Assembly (NCBI GenBank): GCA_002315555.1
Contig: DCHF01000022.1
Coordinates: 67,900 to 128,899, forward strand
Direction of reading: 5' to 3'
DNA length: 61,000 bases
Source: Lachnospiraceae bacterium UBA1759
GTDB taxonomy: Bacteria; Bacillota; Clostridia; Lachnospirales; Lachnospiraceae
Below the pieces are notes generated by a model. That model saw only the letters and a list, made by a program, of their open reading frames with translations. It was not told where the DNA came from and made no database searches. Shown in pieces: positions 25,272-34,397 of the stretch. The translations under genes and the position numbers were made by a program. Position 1 is the stretch's first letter; the number at the start of each line of letters is the position of its first letter.

Positions 25272-27242
25272 TCATTTGTTTTCCTTCGGACGGACCCAGC
25301 TCATATAATCACACTCAGGCGCTCCTTCACATCCATAGAAACGACGTCCCTTCCGGCTTCTCCGGATCACGATGTCCTTTCCGCACTTCGGACAGACATC
25401 GCCGGTCTTCTCCAGGAACGGCATGGTGTTTCTGCACTCCGGGAATCCCGGACATGCCAGGAATTTTCCGTGCGCGCCGTACTTGATGACCATGTTGCGG
25501 CCGCAGCTTTCACAGATGATATCGGTCTTCTCATCCTCGACCTTGACCTTCTCGAGTTCCTTCTCCGCACGGTTCAGTTCCTCTTCAAAGTTCGGATAGA
25601 ATTCCTTCATCATCTCGCGCCAATCCTTGGTGCCCTCCGCGACCTCATCGAGCTCGTTCTCCATCTTCGCCGTGAAGCTTAAATCGACGATGTCCGGGAA
25701 GGAATTCTCCATGATGCCGTTAACGACCTCACCGAGTTCGGTGATGAATACGTTACGGCCTTCCTTGGTGATGTAATGCTTGCCGAGGATATTGGTGATG
25801 GTCGGGGCATAGGTGGACGGACGGCCGAGGCCGGCATCTTCCATCGCACGGACAAGGGATGCTTCGGTGTAATGTGCCGGCGGCTGGGTGAAATGCTGTT
25901 CCCTGGTAACGGTGCCTGCGGTGAGGACATCGCCCTCTTTCAGCTTCAGAATGCCGCTGTCTCCGGAAAGCTTGGCTTCATCGCCTTCATAAGCGAGTAA
26001 GAAGCCCGGGAATCCCAGCTTGGACATGGATGCCGTAAACGCATATTTTTCGGAAGACAGCTTCAGGGAAGCGGTATCGTAAACAGCGGGCTTCATGCGG
26101 CTCGCCACAAAACGCTTGTAGATCAGCTGGTAAAGGCGGAACAGATCGCGCGGCATTTCAGCCTTGACGAGTTCCGGAGTGATGGTCAGATCCGTCGGGC
26201 GGATGGCTTCATGCGCGTCCTGCGCACTGCTCGTATTCTTTACAGCCCCGGAACCCACGTAACCGTCGCCGTAGGTCGCTGCGACATACGCCTTGCAGGC
26301 CTTGTCCGCTTCCTCGGAAATGCGGGTGGAGTCCGTTCTTAAGTAAGTGATCAGACCCACGGTTCCGTGACCGGGGACCTTGATGCCTTCGTACAGCTGC
26401 TGCGCCAGGCTCATGGTCTTCTGCGTGGAGAAGTTCAGCCGGGTCGACGCTTCCTGCTGCAGCGTGGAGGTCGTGAACGGAAGCGGCGCGTACTTGGAAC
26501 GGGTGGACTGCTTCATCTCTTCGACTGTGAAGGAAGCGCCCGCAAGATCCTGTTCGATCTGTTCCGCGGTCTCGCCGTTATCGACGGTCTTTTTGCGGCC
26601 GTTCATACCGTAAAACTCGGCATGGACCGCCTTCTTACCATCGGCGTTATTGAAATCCGCTTCAATGGTCCAGTACTCGCTCGGCACGAATGCCGCGATC
26701 TCCGCTTCCTTATCCGCAACCATGCGGAGGACGGCGGACTGAACACGGCCGGCGGAAAGCTTGCCCTTGACCTTCTTCCAGAGGATCGGGCTCAACTGAT
26801 AGCCGACAACACGGTCCAGCACGCGGCGGGCCTGCTGGGCATCCACGAGCTTTTCATCGATTTCCTTCGGATTCTTCAGCGCTTCTTTAACGGCGTTCTT
26901 GGTGATCTCATTGAACGTAATGCGGCGGACATCCTTTCCGTCCATGTTCAGAGCCTGTGTTAAATGCCAGGAAATGGCTTCTCCTTCACGGTCCGGGTCG
27001 GTCGCAAGATAGATCTTGTCGGCCTTTTTGATCTCCTTCTTCAGTGCACTGACCACATCGCCCTTACCGCGGATGGTAATGTACTTCGGTTCAAAATCAT
27101 GTTCAATATCAACGCCCATCTGGCTTTTGGGCAGATCGCGGATGTGGCCGTTCGATGCGATGACCTCATAACCGCTGCCTAAAAACTTCTTTATGGTATG
27201 CACCTTGGTGGGTGACTCTACGATGATCAGCTTATTTGACAT
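25272..27242 (-). CDS. topA: DNA topoisomerase I
   Basis: A 656-residue type IA topoisomerase that relaxes negative supercoils. TOPRIM domain with LIIVESPTK and DPDREGEAISWH; active-site Tyr in GLITYLRTDSTRIS; two C-terminal zinc ribbons, CESCG...CPGFPEC and CPKCG...CEGAPEC. Start ATG at 27242 has AAAGGAG upstream; an in-frame start six codons earlier is rejected. It has its own promoter and terminator, so it is a single-gene unit upstream of the ylxM operon. Confidence 0.97.
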   Translation of the reverse strand: MSNKLIIVESPTKVHTIKKFLGSGYEVIASNGHIRDLPKSQMGVDIEHDFEPKYITIRGKGDVVSALKKEIKKADKIYLATDPDREGEAISWHLTQALNMDGKDVRRITFNEITKNAVKEALKNPKEIDEKLVDAQQARRVLDRVVGYQLSPILWKKVKGKLSAGRVQSAVLRMVADKEAEIAAFVPSEYWTIEADFNNADGKKAVHAEFYGMNGRKKTVDNGETAEQIEQDLAGASFTVEEMKQSTRSKYAPLPFTTSTLQQEASTRLNFSTQKTMSLAQQLYEGIKVPGHGTVGLITYLRTDSTRISEEADKACKAYVAATYGDGYVGSGAVKNTSSAQDAHEAIRPTDLTITPELVKAEMPRDLFRLYQLIYKRFVASRMKPAVYDTASLKLSSEKYAFTASMSKLGFPGFLLAYEGDEAKLSGDSGILKLKEGDVLTAGTVTREQHFTQPPAHYTEASLVRAMEDAGLGRPSTYAPTITNILGKHYITKEGRNVFITELGEVVNGIMENSFPDIVDLSFTAKMENELDEVAEGTKDWREMMKEFYPNFEEELNRAEKELEKVKVEDEKTDIICESCGRNMVIKYGAHGKFLACPGFPECRNTMPFLEKTGDVCPKCGKDIVIRRSRKGRRFYGCEGAPECDYMSWVRPKENK

Positions 27243-27275
27243 AATGACTCCTTTTGTCAAAAGATACGTTTATGT

Positions 27276-27304
27276 ACTATACAGCGAACCTTCGCTTTTG
27301 GCAA
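27276..27304 (-). promoter_or_regulatory. Promoter of topA
   Basis: On the minus strand TTGCCA (27299-27304) and TATAGT (27276-27281) are separated by 17 bases, about 30 bases upstream of the topA ATG. Confidence 0.7.
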
Positions 27305-27320
27305 GACTGTTTTTCGAAAT

Positions 27321-29360
27321 TCACAGAAGATACACACGTACGCCGTAAGCCGGAAGGGTGACCGTGCCGTTTTCCGTCTCTCCGGAAAGGAGATCCTTTG
27401 CAGGTGCCTTCAGGACGATGTCCTTTTCCTCCGCCGCAAAATTCAGTACGAACAGGTACTCTTTTCCGTCCTTTTCACGTACGGCAAGCTCGACGCATTC
27501 CGGAGCCTCGATAACAGCGGAAAGCGGTGCCTCCGCACCGGTCTTTTCAAGAAATGCTCGAACGGTGCTCTCGTTGAATGCCGCGCCGAAATAATAAACG
27601 GTACCTGCACCGACGCTCTTTTTGACCAGCGCGCCTTCTCCCGCGTAATAGCTGTTGTCATACGTTGCGCTGACCTCTGCGCCTTCTTCCGCTTCCAGGG
27701 TCTCATTGAAGACCGGAGCATCAAAGCGCAGGCCGTCCCAGGTCACGGTGACGGTGCCCTCGTCCGGGGCCACGTAGGAATACTCGGTCACATCAGCACC
27801 GGTAAGCGGCTTTAAAGGTCCCGGAAGCAGTGCCTTTGTGCACTTGCCGGTAATGTCCTTCTGACCGCCGCGACAGCCGATGATCAGCGTTCCGCCGTTC
27901 TCGACATAGGCCTTCAGGATCTCTGAGCGCGCTTCGGTCATGATCTCCGGATGCGGATAGAATACCACATTATATTTGAAAAGATCCGATGCATCAGAGT
28001 CATCGTACAGACGGTAATAATCAAAGGGCGTGTGTGTTTTCTGTAAAGTCTCGAACAGCGCGGTCCCGCTCATGTTCTCCAGACGTTTGTGCCAGACATC
28101 GAAACGGCTGTCCCAGTCGTTATCATAGTCGCGGATCACCGCCACCTCAGCCTGATAGGTCGCGCCGGCGATCTCCTGCATATTCGCAAGCTTTTTATAA
28201 ACCTCCTTCACTTCACGGTAACGGCGGTTTTCACGGCCGGAATAGTCCAGAATGCCATGCCAGTACATTTCCGTGCCGAAGGAACAGGTACGCCAGCGGA
28301 AATAGCTGATGTAGTCCGCGCCGTGGGCGATGGACTGCATGGTCCAGAGCGTGATCTGGCCCGGACGCGGTGTGGGAGCTTCCATGCCCGTGTTCCAGCC
28401 GTTCGCGCCGGACTGCTGCTCCATGATGCCGAATACCGGCTCGATGGCACGTACCTCGGTCAGGGTCCGGGAATTGCCGCGGTCGTTGAACGCGCCTTCT
28501 TTCCAGCTTTCCAGGCAGTAACCGAAGTTCGGGTAAGAGTCAAAGGTGATATCGTCCAGTGATTCGTTCATCATCCGGCGGTAGTCGATGTTATCAAAGA
28601 TCCCGTTCGTGGTGATGAAATCGTCCGGCTTCTTGTATTTCCGGATGATCCGCGCCTGCGCTGCGGCAAAGGAGCAGACGGTATCGGAAATATAACGGCG
28701 GAAATCCAGGACCAGATGCGGGTTGTACGCGCCGCCGTTCGTCTTTCTGGGAACGTGGATCTCCTCGAAGGAATTATAGGTCTGATTCCAGAAGACCGTG
28801 CCCCAGGCCTTGTTCAGTGCATCGATGGTCCCGTATTCCCCCTTCAGGAATTCGCGGAAACGCAGGGTATCGCTCTCGGCATAGAACACGCTGGTGCCGC
28901 AGTTGAATTCATTGTCCAGCTGCCAGCCGATGATGGCCGGATGCTGTGCGTAATGCGCCGCAAGCTTGTCCGTAATGTTCTCCGAAAAGCGGCGGTAGAT
29001 CTCCGATGAGAAATTCGTCTGCTGGCGCTCGCCGTGCTGAATGACCGTGCCGTCCGGAAGGCGGTTCAGGACTTCCGGATACTTTTCCGTGAGCCAGGCC
29101 GGAGCCGTGGCCGTCGGCGTGCCGAAAATGACCTGCATGCCCTTTTCACTGCAAAGATTCAGGAACTCATCCCAGTATTCATAGGTATAGACGCCCTCTT
29201 CCGGCTCCACGATGCTCCAGGCAAACTCCGCAATACGGATGGTCTTGATGCCCGCTGCAAGCATACGGTCCAGGTCACCGGCCCAGTCTTCCTTCTCCCA
29301 GTGTTCCGGGTAGTAACAGGTTCCGAGCGTAATGCCCTGTCCGTTCATGATCTTCTTCAT
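27321..29360 (-). CDS. GH42 family beta-galactosidase (first copy)
   Basis: A 679-residue glycoside hydrolase family 42 enzyme that releases terminal beta-galactose from plant or host oligosaccharides. The TIM barrel starts at LGTCYYPEHW; the general acid/base is Glu151 in WQLDNEFNC and the likely nucleophile is Glu314 in IMEQQSG. A trimerisation (flavodoxin-like) domain and a C-terminal beta domain follow. There is no signal peptide, so it is intracellular and needs imported sugar. The cysteine cluster that binds zinc in several GH42 enzymes, and is present in the second copy, is not evident here. ATG at 29360 has AAAGGAG. Gene upstream is a HAD phosphatase 63 bases away. Confidence 0.92.
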   Translation of the reverse strand: MKKIMNGQGITLGTCYYPEHWEKEDWAGDLDRMLAAGIKTIRIAEFAWSIVEPEEGVYTYEYWDEFLNLCSEKGMQVIFGTPTATAPAWLTEKYPEVLNRLPDGTVIQHGERQQTNFSSEIYRRFSENITDKLAAHYAQHPAIIGWQLDNEFNCGTSVFYAESDTLRFREFLKGEYGTIDALNKAWGTVFWNQTYNSFEEIHVPRKTNGGAYNPHLVLDFRRYISDTVCSFAAAQARIIRKYKKPDDFITTNGIFDNIDYRRMMNESLDDITFDSYPNFGYCLESWKEGAFNDRGNSRTLTEVRAIEPVFGIMEQQSGANGWNTGMEAPTPRPGQITLWTMQSIAHGADYISYFRWRTCSFGTEMYWHGILDYSGRENRRYREVKEVYKKLANMQEIAGATYQAEVAVIRDYDNDWDSRFDVWHKRLENMSGTALFETLQKTHTPFDYYRLYDDSDASDLFKYNVVFYPHPEIMTEARSEILKAYVENGGTLIIGCRGGQKDITGKCTKALLPGPLKPLTGADVTEYSYVAPDEGTVTVTWDGLRFDAPVFNETLEAEEGAEVSATYDNSYYAGEGALVKKSVGAGTVYYFGAAFNESTVRAFLEKTGAEAPLSAVIEAPECVELAVREKDGKEYLFVLNFAAEEKDIVLKAPAKDLLSGETENGTVTLPAYGVRVYLL

Positions 29361-29423
29361 TCTGTGTCTCCTTTATGATGCGATTCGTTTAGTTCATGTC
29401 TATATTCTGTCGCTCAGGGATTC

Positions 29424-30212
29424 TCACACGGACGCAAGCAGCTTCCGGATCTCCGCGGGAACATCGCCCGTGATGCGGTCCGCTTCCTCTTTTACGTGCT
29501 CCTGTGACGATGTCATCGCGTAGGAAATTCCCGCTTCCGAAAACATCGAAACATCGTTTTCGTTATCCCCGAACACGACGATTTCCTCCCGGGATATTCC
29601 CAGGCTGTCCGTCAGACATTTCAGCGCGGCGCCTTTTCCGGCGCCCTTTCCGATGAAATCCAGGAACCCGTGTCCCGCCGTCATGACCTGATACAGATCC
29701 CCGTATTTTTCACGGAAAAACTGCAGATTCTCCGGACGGACGACCGGCTCCTGAAACTGCAGAAGGGAGATCTTCAGCATCGGGTCCGTGACGGAATGAA
29801 TATCCGTAAGAATGTCAAAAGACGCGTGCACCTCGTCGCGCATCAGGCGGACATAGTCCGCATTCTCGCCTGTCAGGTAACCGCGTCTTTCACCGGTGAT
29901 CCAGAGCTCCGCGCCGGGCGCGCTCCGGATGTCGTCGATCAGTTCATGCTCATGCCCGGTAGAAAGCGCCTGACGGCCAAGGACCTCGCCCCTGTAAAAT
30001 GTTACGCCGCCGCCTTCACAGATAAAATAAACCTTGTCCCGCACGGGACGAAACAGTTCCTCCACATTGGAATACTGCCGGCCCGTGGCCACTGCGAACC
30101 GTATGCCGCGCCGGTCCATCTCCTCGATCAGTTCGATGAGCCCTTCCGGAAGCGGACTGTTCACATTTTCGACCAGGGTACCATCCATGTCGCTTGCTAT
30201 CAGTCTGATCAT
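29424..30212 (-). CDS. Cof-type HAD-IIB phosphatase
   Basis: A 262-residue haloacid dehalogenase superfamily phosphatase. Motif I ASDMDGTLV holds the nucleophile Asp, and motif IV is VFGDNENDVSMF; the cap is type C2B. Family members dephosphorylate sugar phosphates and flavin or thiamine precursors. It follows rlmB by 13 bases and precedes the first GH42, so a sugar-phosphate role is plausible but unproven. In B. subtilis the rae1 (yacP) gene occupies this place after rlmB. Confidence 0.9.
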   Translation of the reverse strand: MIRLIASDMDGTLVENVNSPLPEGLIELIEEMDRRGIRFAVATGRQYSNVEELFRPVRDKVYFICEGGGVTFYRGEVLGRQALSTGHEHELIDDIRSAPGAELWITGERRGYLTGENADYVRLMRDEVHASFDILTDIHSVTDPMLKISLLQFQEPVVRPENLQFFREKYGDLYQVMTAGHGFLDFIGKGAGKGAALKCLTDSLGISREEIVVFGDNENDVSMFSEAGISYAMTSSQEHVKEEADRITGDVPAEIRKLLASV

Positions 30213-30225
30213 ATTTAATTTTCCT

Positions 30226-30969
30226 TTACTTTTTCAACCGCTGGCGCACGATCTCGTATGCCAGCACGCCGGCTGCGACCGAAGCGTTCAGGGAGTCGAT
30301 GCTGCCCTTCATCGGAATCGTGGCGATCATATCGCACTTCTCACGTACCAGACGGGACACACCGTTGCCCTCGGCTCCGACCACAAGGCCCATGGAACCG
30401 GTCAGGTTCAGGTCGTACATCGTGGTGCCGCCCATATCGGCACAGACAAACCACATGCCCTTTTCCTTCAGTTCGTCGATCGTCATTCCGATGTTCGTCA
30501 CCTTCGCGACCTTCGTGTAATTCAACGCCCCGGCCGATGTCTTTGCCACCGTCGCCGTAAGCCCCACCGCACGGTTCTTCGGAATGATGACCCCGTGCGC
30601 TCCGGCCTGATTGGCCGTACGGATGATGGCGCCCAGATTATGCGGATCCTCGATGCCGTCTAACAGAATGAGGAACGGGGCCTCGCCCTTCTCCTCCGCT
30701 TCCTTCAGCATGTCCTCCACTTCATAATAGCGGTATGCCGCGATCTGTACGATCACACCCTGATGATTTTTGCTTTCGGAAAGCTGGTTCATGCGGTCCT
30801 TCGTTTCAAAACGGACAAACACGCCGGCTTTCTTCGCCTCACGAATGATCGTGTTTACGGGACCGTCCTTCAGACCGTCCTGTACATATAACCGGTCAAT
30901 GGTCTTGCCGGCACGGATGGCTTCCAGGACGGCATTCCGTCCTTCCACCAGTAAGTTTTCTTCAGACAT
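30226..30969 (-). CDS. rlmB: 23S rRNA (guanosine-2'-O)-methyltransferase RlmB family
   Basis: A 247-residue TrmH/SpoU methyltransferase. The N-terminal substrate-binding domain starts VEGRNAVLEAI and the knotted SAM domain shows ILLDGIEDPHNLGAIIRTA, VIIPKNRA and LVVGAEGNGVSRL, with SLNASVAAGVLAYE at the end. RlmB methylates G2251 in the peptidyl-transferase P loop. It overlaps mrnC by eight bases, an arrangement conserved in Firmicutes. Confidence 0.93.
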   Translation of the reverse strand: MSEENLLVEGRNAVLEAIRAGKTIDRLYVQDGLKDGPVNTIIREAKKAGVFVRFETKDRMNQLSESKNHQGVIVQIAAYRYYEVEDMLKEAEEKGEAPFLILLDGIEDPHNLGAIIRTANQAGAHGVIIPKNRAVGLTATVAKTSAGALNYTKVAKVTNIGMTIDELKEKGMWFVCADMGGTTMYDLNLTGSMGLVVGAEGNGVSRLVREKCDMIATIPMKGSIDSLNASVAAGVLAYEIVRQRLKK

Positions 30970-31408
30970 TGATTCTCTCCCAGCCTGTTTTGATGAGCTC
31001 CACCAGACGCTCGTACTGCCCGTCCAGATACAGATAGCCGATCAGGGCCTCCAGTCCGGTCGCGTGATGATATTCCGCGAGCGTGGAATTCTTCGCCTTG
31101 GTATTGACCTCGGCGTTCCGGCCGCGGGTATACACGGCAAGCTCCTCTTCGGTAAGGTCCGCCTCGATGGCCGCGATCAGCTTGGCCTGCGTCACGGCAC
31201 GCGCCCGGGCGGAGCACTCCTTATGGAGCTTCTGCACCTGGCGGTTCGCCTTGCGCACCGCCACCGTACGGTTGACAAGCTCGTAGACATTGTCCCCGAT
31301 GTACGCAAGTGCAAGCGGGGAATAGGTGGATGCCTTTTCCGTTTTCAGCGAAAATCCTTCCAGGATGCTGCCGATCAGCGCGTCATTCTCAAAGCGGTCC
31401 GGCGTCAT
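30962..31408 (-). CDS. mrnC: Mini-ribonuclease III
   Basis: A 148-residue RNase III catalytic domain without the double-stranded RNA-binding domain, the enzyme that matures 23S rRNA ends in Bacillus. The signature LALAYIGDNVYEL, with the catalytic Asp, and EYHHATGLEALIGYLYL, with the catalytic Glu, are visible. I place the start at the ATG at 31408, which overlaps the cysS stop by four bases and has GGGAG upstream; a start four codons earlier is less likely. Confidence 0.93.
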   Translation of the reverse strand: MTPDRFENDALIGSILEGFSLKTEKASTYSPLALAYIGDNVYELVNRTVAVRKANRQVQKLHKECSARARAVTQAKLIAAIEADLTEEELAVYTRGRNAEVNTKAKNSTLAEYHHATGLEALIGYLYLDGQYERLVELIKTGWERINV

Positions 31409-32823
31409 GCTTTCTCCCATGTGGTTCCTTCTCTGGTATCCTTTAAGACGATGCCCTTTTCCAGCAACTCGTTGCGAATACGGTCCGCCTCCGCAAAGTT
31501 CTTTTCCTTTTTTGCCGCCTTACGAAGTGCGATCTGCTCTTCCACATACGCCGCAAGGTCCGCATCGACGGCCGGCTTTTCCTCTTCTCTGTCCTTGAGA
31601 AGGTCCAGGCTCAGCACATAGTCGAACATGCCGATCAGCTTGACCTTGGTCGCTTCCGTGGTATCGGCCTTCAAAACGTCGTAAAGAACGGTGAGGGCCA
31701 TGGAGGTGTTGGTGTCGTTGCCGATGGCATCGATGAAACGGTTGTTGAATTCAGTCACAACAGCTTCGTCGACGTCCGTCTTGCCTTCCGCAGCCTTCTT
31801 GATGTCGGCGCAGCGCTTTAACAGCTTCTGATAAGCGGCATTGGTATTGTCCAGCGCGTCGAAGGAGAATTCGAGCGGCTTTCTGTAATGGGAGTTCAGG
31901 CAGAACAAACGGTAAACGAGCGGATCGTAGCCCTTTTTCTGAAGAACGGAAACGGTCAGGATGTTGCCCTTGGACTTACTCATCTTGCCTTCGCGGTCAT
32001 TTAAGTGATGAACATGGAACCAGTAATTGCACCACTTGTGGCCGGTGTAGGACTCACTCTGCGCAATTTCATTGGTGTGGTGCGGGAACATATTGTCCAC
32101 GCCGCCGCAGTGGATGTCCATGTACTCGCCGAGGTGCTTCATGCTGATGCAGGAGCACTCGATGTGCCAGCCAGGATAACCGACGCCCCACGGGGAATCC
32201 CACTTCAGGGCCTGGTCCTCGAATTTGGACTTCGTAAACCACAGAACGAAGTCGTTCTTGTTTCTCTTGTTGGTATCCTCGGTAACATCGTCACGGACAC
32301 CGACCATCAACTCTTCCTCGCTCTGATTGCCGAATACGTAATATTCCTTCAGCTTGGAGGTGTCAAAGTAGATGTTCTCGCCGGCCTGATATGCATAGCC
32401 CTTCTCTAACAGGACTTCGATCATGTGAATGAACTCGTCGATGCAGTTCGTAGCCGGTTCCACAACGTCCGGGGTCTTGATATTCAGTTTCCCGCAATCG
32501 GACATGAACGCATCGGTGTAGAACTTTGCGATCTCCATGACGGTCTTGTGCTCACGCTTTGCGCCCTTTAACATCTTGTCCTCGCCGGTATCGGCATCGC
32601 TTGAAAGATGGCCGACATCGGTAATGTTCATAACGCGCTTGACATCATAGCCGATGTAACGGAGCGTCTTCTCCAGTACGTCCTCGCAGATGTAGCTTCT
32701 CAGATTGCCGATGTGCGCAAAATGATATACGGTCGGGCCGCAGGTGTACATAGCGACTTTGCCTTCTACATTCGGCTTGAACTCTTCAACTCTCTTGGTC
32801 AATGTATTGTAAATTCTCATCAC
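31405..32823 (-). CDS. cysS: Cysteinyl-tRNA synthetase
   Basis: A 472-residue class I synthetase with the HIGH-type motif AHIGN, the KMSKSKGN loop, and zinc-ligand Cys/His in CGPTVYH, WHIECSCIS and GGVDNMFPHH. Length is normal. The start overlaps the cysE stop by four bases. With cysE upstream it links cysteine synthesis to its use. No T-box leader is visible upstream of the pair. Confidence 0.97.
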   Translation of the reverse strand: MMRIYNTLTKRVEEFKPNVEGKVAMYTCGPTVYHFAHIGNLRSYICEDVLEKTLRYIGYDVKRVMNITDVGHLSSDADTGEDKMLKGAKREHKTVMEIAKFYTDAFMSDCGKLNIKTPDVVEPATNCIDEFIHMIEVLLEKGYAYQAGENIYFDTSKLKEYYVFGNQSEEELMVGVRDDVTEDTNKRNKNDFVLWFTKSKFEDQALKWDSPWGVGYPGWHIECSCISMKHLGEYMDIHCGGVDNMFPHHTNEIAQSESYTGHKWCNYWFHVHHLNDREGKMSKSKGNILTVSVLQKKGYDPLVYRLFCLNSHYRKPLEFSFDALDNTNAAYQKLLKRCADIKKAAEGKTDVDEAVVTEFNNRFIDAIGNDTNTSMALTVLYDVLKADTTEATKVKLIGMFDYVLSLDLLKDREEEKPAVDADLAAYVEEQIALRKAAKKEKNFAEADRIRNELLEKGIVLKDTREGTTWEKA

Positions 32824-33509
32824 TGCTTCCGTGCCGCTTCTTTTTCCATAGCGGCGCGCTCCTCCTCTTTATTCTGCATATCTGCCACGATTCCCGTCAG
32901 TGCGGAGATCTGGCGTCTCATTTCATCGATCTCGTTCTGGATCGGGTCGGGTAAATGGATCTGGTCCAGGTCGGCGGACGGGATGCGGACATTGTCACGC
33001 TTGACCACATGACCGGGAACACCGACAACGGTGGAATTCGGGGGTACTTCTTTTAAAACTACGGAACCCGCGCCGATCTTGGAATTATCACCGATCGTAA
33101 AGGAACCCAGGATCTTCGCGCCGGCGGAGATCATGACGTTGTTGCCGATGGTGGGATGACGCTTTCCGTGTTCTTTTCCGTTACCGCCGAGTGTGACGCC
33201 CTGGTACAGGGTGACATTATCGCCGATGATGGTCGTTTCACCGATGACCACGCCGTGGCCATGGTCGATGAACAGGCCCTTTCCGATCGTTGCGCCCGGA
33301 TGGATCTCAATGCCGGTCTTGCGGGCACTCCTCTGCGAAATGCGGCGCGCGCGGACGTATTGGCCTTTTAAAAAGGCTTTATGGCTCCGCTGGTAGGTCA
33401 GCATCGCCCAGAAGGTCGGGTACAGGAACACTTCCCATTTGCTCTTCATGGCCGGGTCGCGGTCCTGGATGACCTCCATCTGTTCTTTAATAAATTTTAT
33501 GTAATTCAT
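32820..33509 (-). CDS. cysE: Serine O-acetyltransferase
   Basis: A 229-residue SAT of the short, Gram-positive type that makes O-acetylserine for cysteine synthesis. A helical N-terminus precedes left-handed hexapeptide repeats (IHPGATIGKGLFIDHGHGVVIGE, split by the catalytic His, then HPTIGNNVMISAGAKILGS). A longer C-terminal coil rich in Glu and Arg follows. The ATG at 33509 has AGGAG 14 bases upstream, an unusually long spacing. Confidence 0.93.
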   Translation of the reverse strand: MNYIKFIKEQMEVIQDRDPAMKSKWEVFLYPTFWAMLTYQRSHKAFLKGQYVRARRISQRSARKTGIEIHPGATIGKGLFIDHGHGVVIGETTIIGDNVTLYQGVTLGGNGKEHGKRHPTIGNNVMISAGAKILGSFTIGDNSKIGAGSVVLKEVPPNSTVVGVPGHVVKRDNVRIPSADLDQIHLPDPIQNEIDEMRRQISALTGIVADMQNKEEERAAMEKEAARKQ

Positions 33510-33620
33510 GTTTTGTCTGTAATCTCCTGCCAGAAATGCTGATGAACCGATTACTGCCGGAAATAAGCCATCCCGCCGGTGAAGTCCGAATGAAAGCGGT
33601 GCTTCGGGCCGATGATATGC

Positions 33621-34190
33621 TTATTCCGCGTCCTGCCCGCTACTGCTTACCGGGCAGCCGTGACATCCGCTGCAGCTTTGACAGCCGGAGGCTCTTGCAT
33701 CTCTTGCCAGATCCTCTTCCACATCATATAAAAGACACCCCGCCTGACAGGAAATGCCTTCGCCGCGTCCGGTAAAGCCCAGATGCTCTTCAGTCGTTGC
33801 CTTGACGCTGATCTTGCTTTCACTGACGCCGAGCGCGTCTGCGATGTTCTTCACCATCTTATCGTGGTACGGAAGAAGCTTGGGGCGCTGGCAGATCACC
33901 GTGGCGTCCACATTGCCGACCACATACAGATTTTCAAGGAGAATATCACGGACCTTTTCAAGCAAGACGATGCTGGAAACGCCTTCGTACTGCGGATCCG
34001 TGTCCGGAAAATGCTTTCCGATGTCGCCGAGGGCTGCTGCACCGAGGAGCGCATCCATGATGGCATGAACGAGGACATCGGCATCCGAATGGCCCAGAAG
34101 CCCCTTTTCATATGGGATCTCCACACCGCCAAGGATCAGTTTTCTGTTTTCCGTCAGTTTATGGACATCATAGCCCGTGCCGATACGCAT
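33621..34190 (-). CDS. ispF: 2-C-methyl-D-erythritol 2,4-cyclodiphosphate synthase with Cys-rich tail
   Basis: A 189-residue IspF, the MEP-pathway enzyme forming the cyclic diphosphate. Metal ligands are in GTGYDVHKL (Asp8, His10) and LLGHSDADVLVHAI; KATTEEHLGFTGRGEGI is the conserved C-terminal motif. The usual protein ends near residue 158; here about 30 extra residues include Cys170, 173, 176 and 179 in a C-x2-C-x2-C-x2-C pattern. Start ATG at 34190 follows GGAGGA. First gene before cysE, 111 bases apart. Confidence 0.92.
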   Translation of the reverse strand: MRIGTGYDVHKLTENRKLILGGVEIPYEKGLLGHSDADVLVHAIMDALLGAAALGDIGKHFPDTDPQYEGVSSIVLLEKVRDILLENLYVVGNVDATVICQRPKLLPYHDKMVKNIADALGVSESKISVKATTEEHLGFTGRGEGISCQAGCLLYDVEEDLARDARASGCQSCSGCHGCPVSSSGQDAE

Positions 34191-34218
34191 ACACACTCCT
34201 CCACAATAAGTCTAAATT

Positions 34219-34247
34219 ATCATATCAAAAAAGCCGGATGATTTCAA
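34219..34247 (-). promoter_or_regulatory. Promoter for ispF and probably the cysE-cysS-mrnC-rlmB group
   Basis: On the minus strand TTGAAA (34242-34247) and TATGAT (34219-34224) are 17 bases apart, about 28 bases before the ispF start. Confidence 0.65.
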
Positions 34248-34324
34248 CTGTTCTTTTATTGGGGGCGGAGGGAAGAATGAATGATAAGCTGATAATGAAC
34301 GGCATGATCCGGAGAGGACCCGCC

Positions 34325-34353
34325 TTGACGAACATACGCTGCGGGGCTATAAT
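34325..34353 (+). promoter_or_regulatory. Promoter for nudC
   Basis: TTGACG at 34325-34330 and a perfect TATAAT at 34348-34353 are separated by 17 bases. A small leader hairpin (ACGCCC/GGGCGT, 34370-34385) lies before the ribosome binding site GGAGGA. Confidence 0.75.
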
Positions 34354-34397
34354 TTTCCCATGACATTTCACGCCCACCCGGGCGTTTTGGAGGAATC

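Noticed and set aside
33510..33620. A cysteine T-box riboswitch before cysE-cysS
   Set aside because: No AGGGTGG-type antiterminator sequence or terminator stem is present in the 111-base spacer.
34254..34320. A short peptide gene in the ispF-nudC spacer
   Set aside because: The few ATG codons lack a convincing frame, and the predicted nudC promoter lies just downstream.
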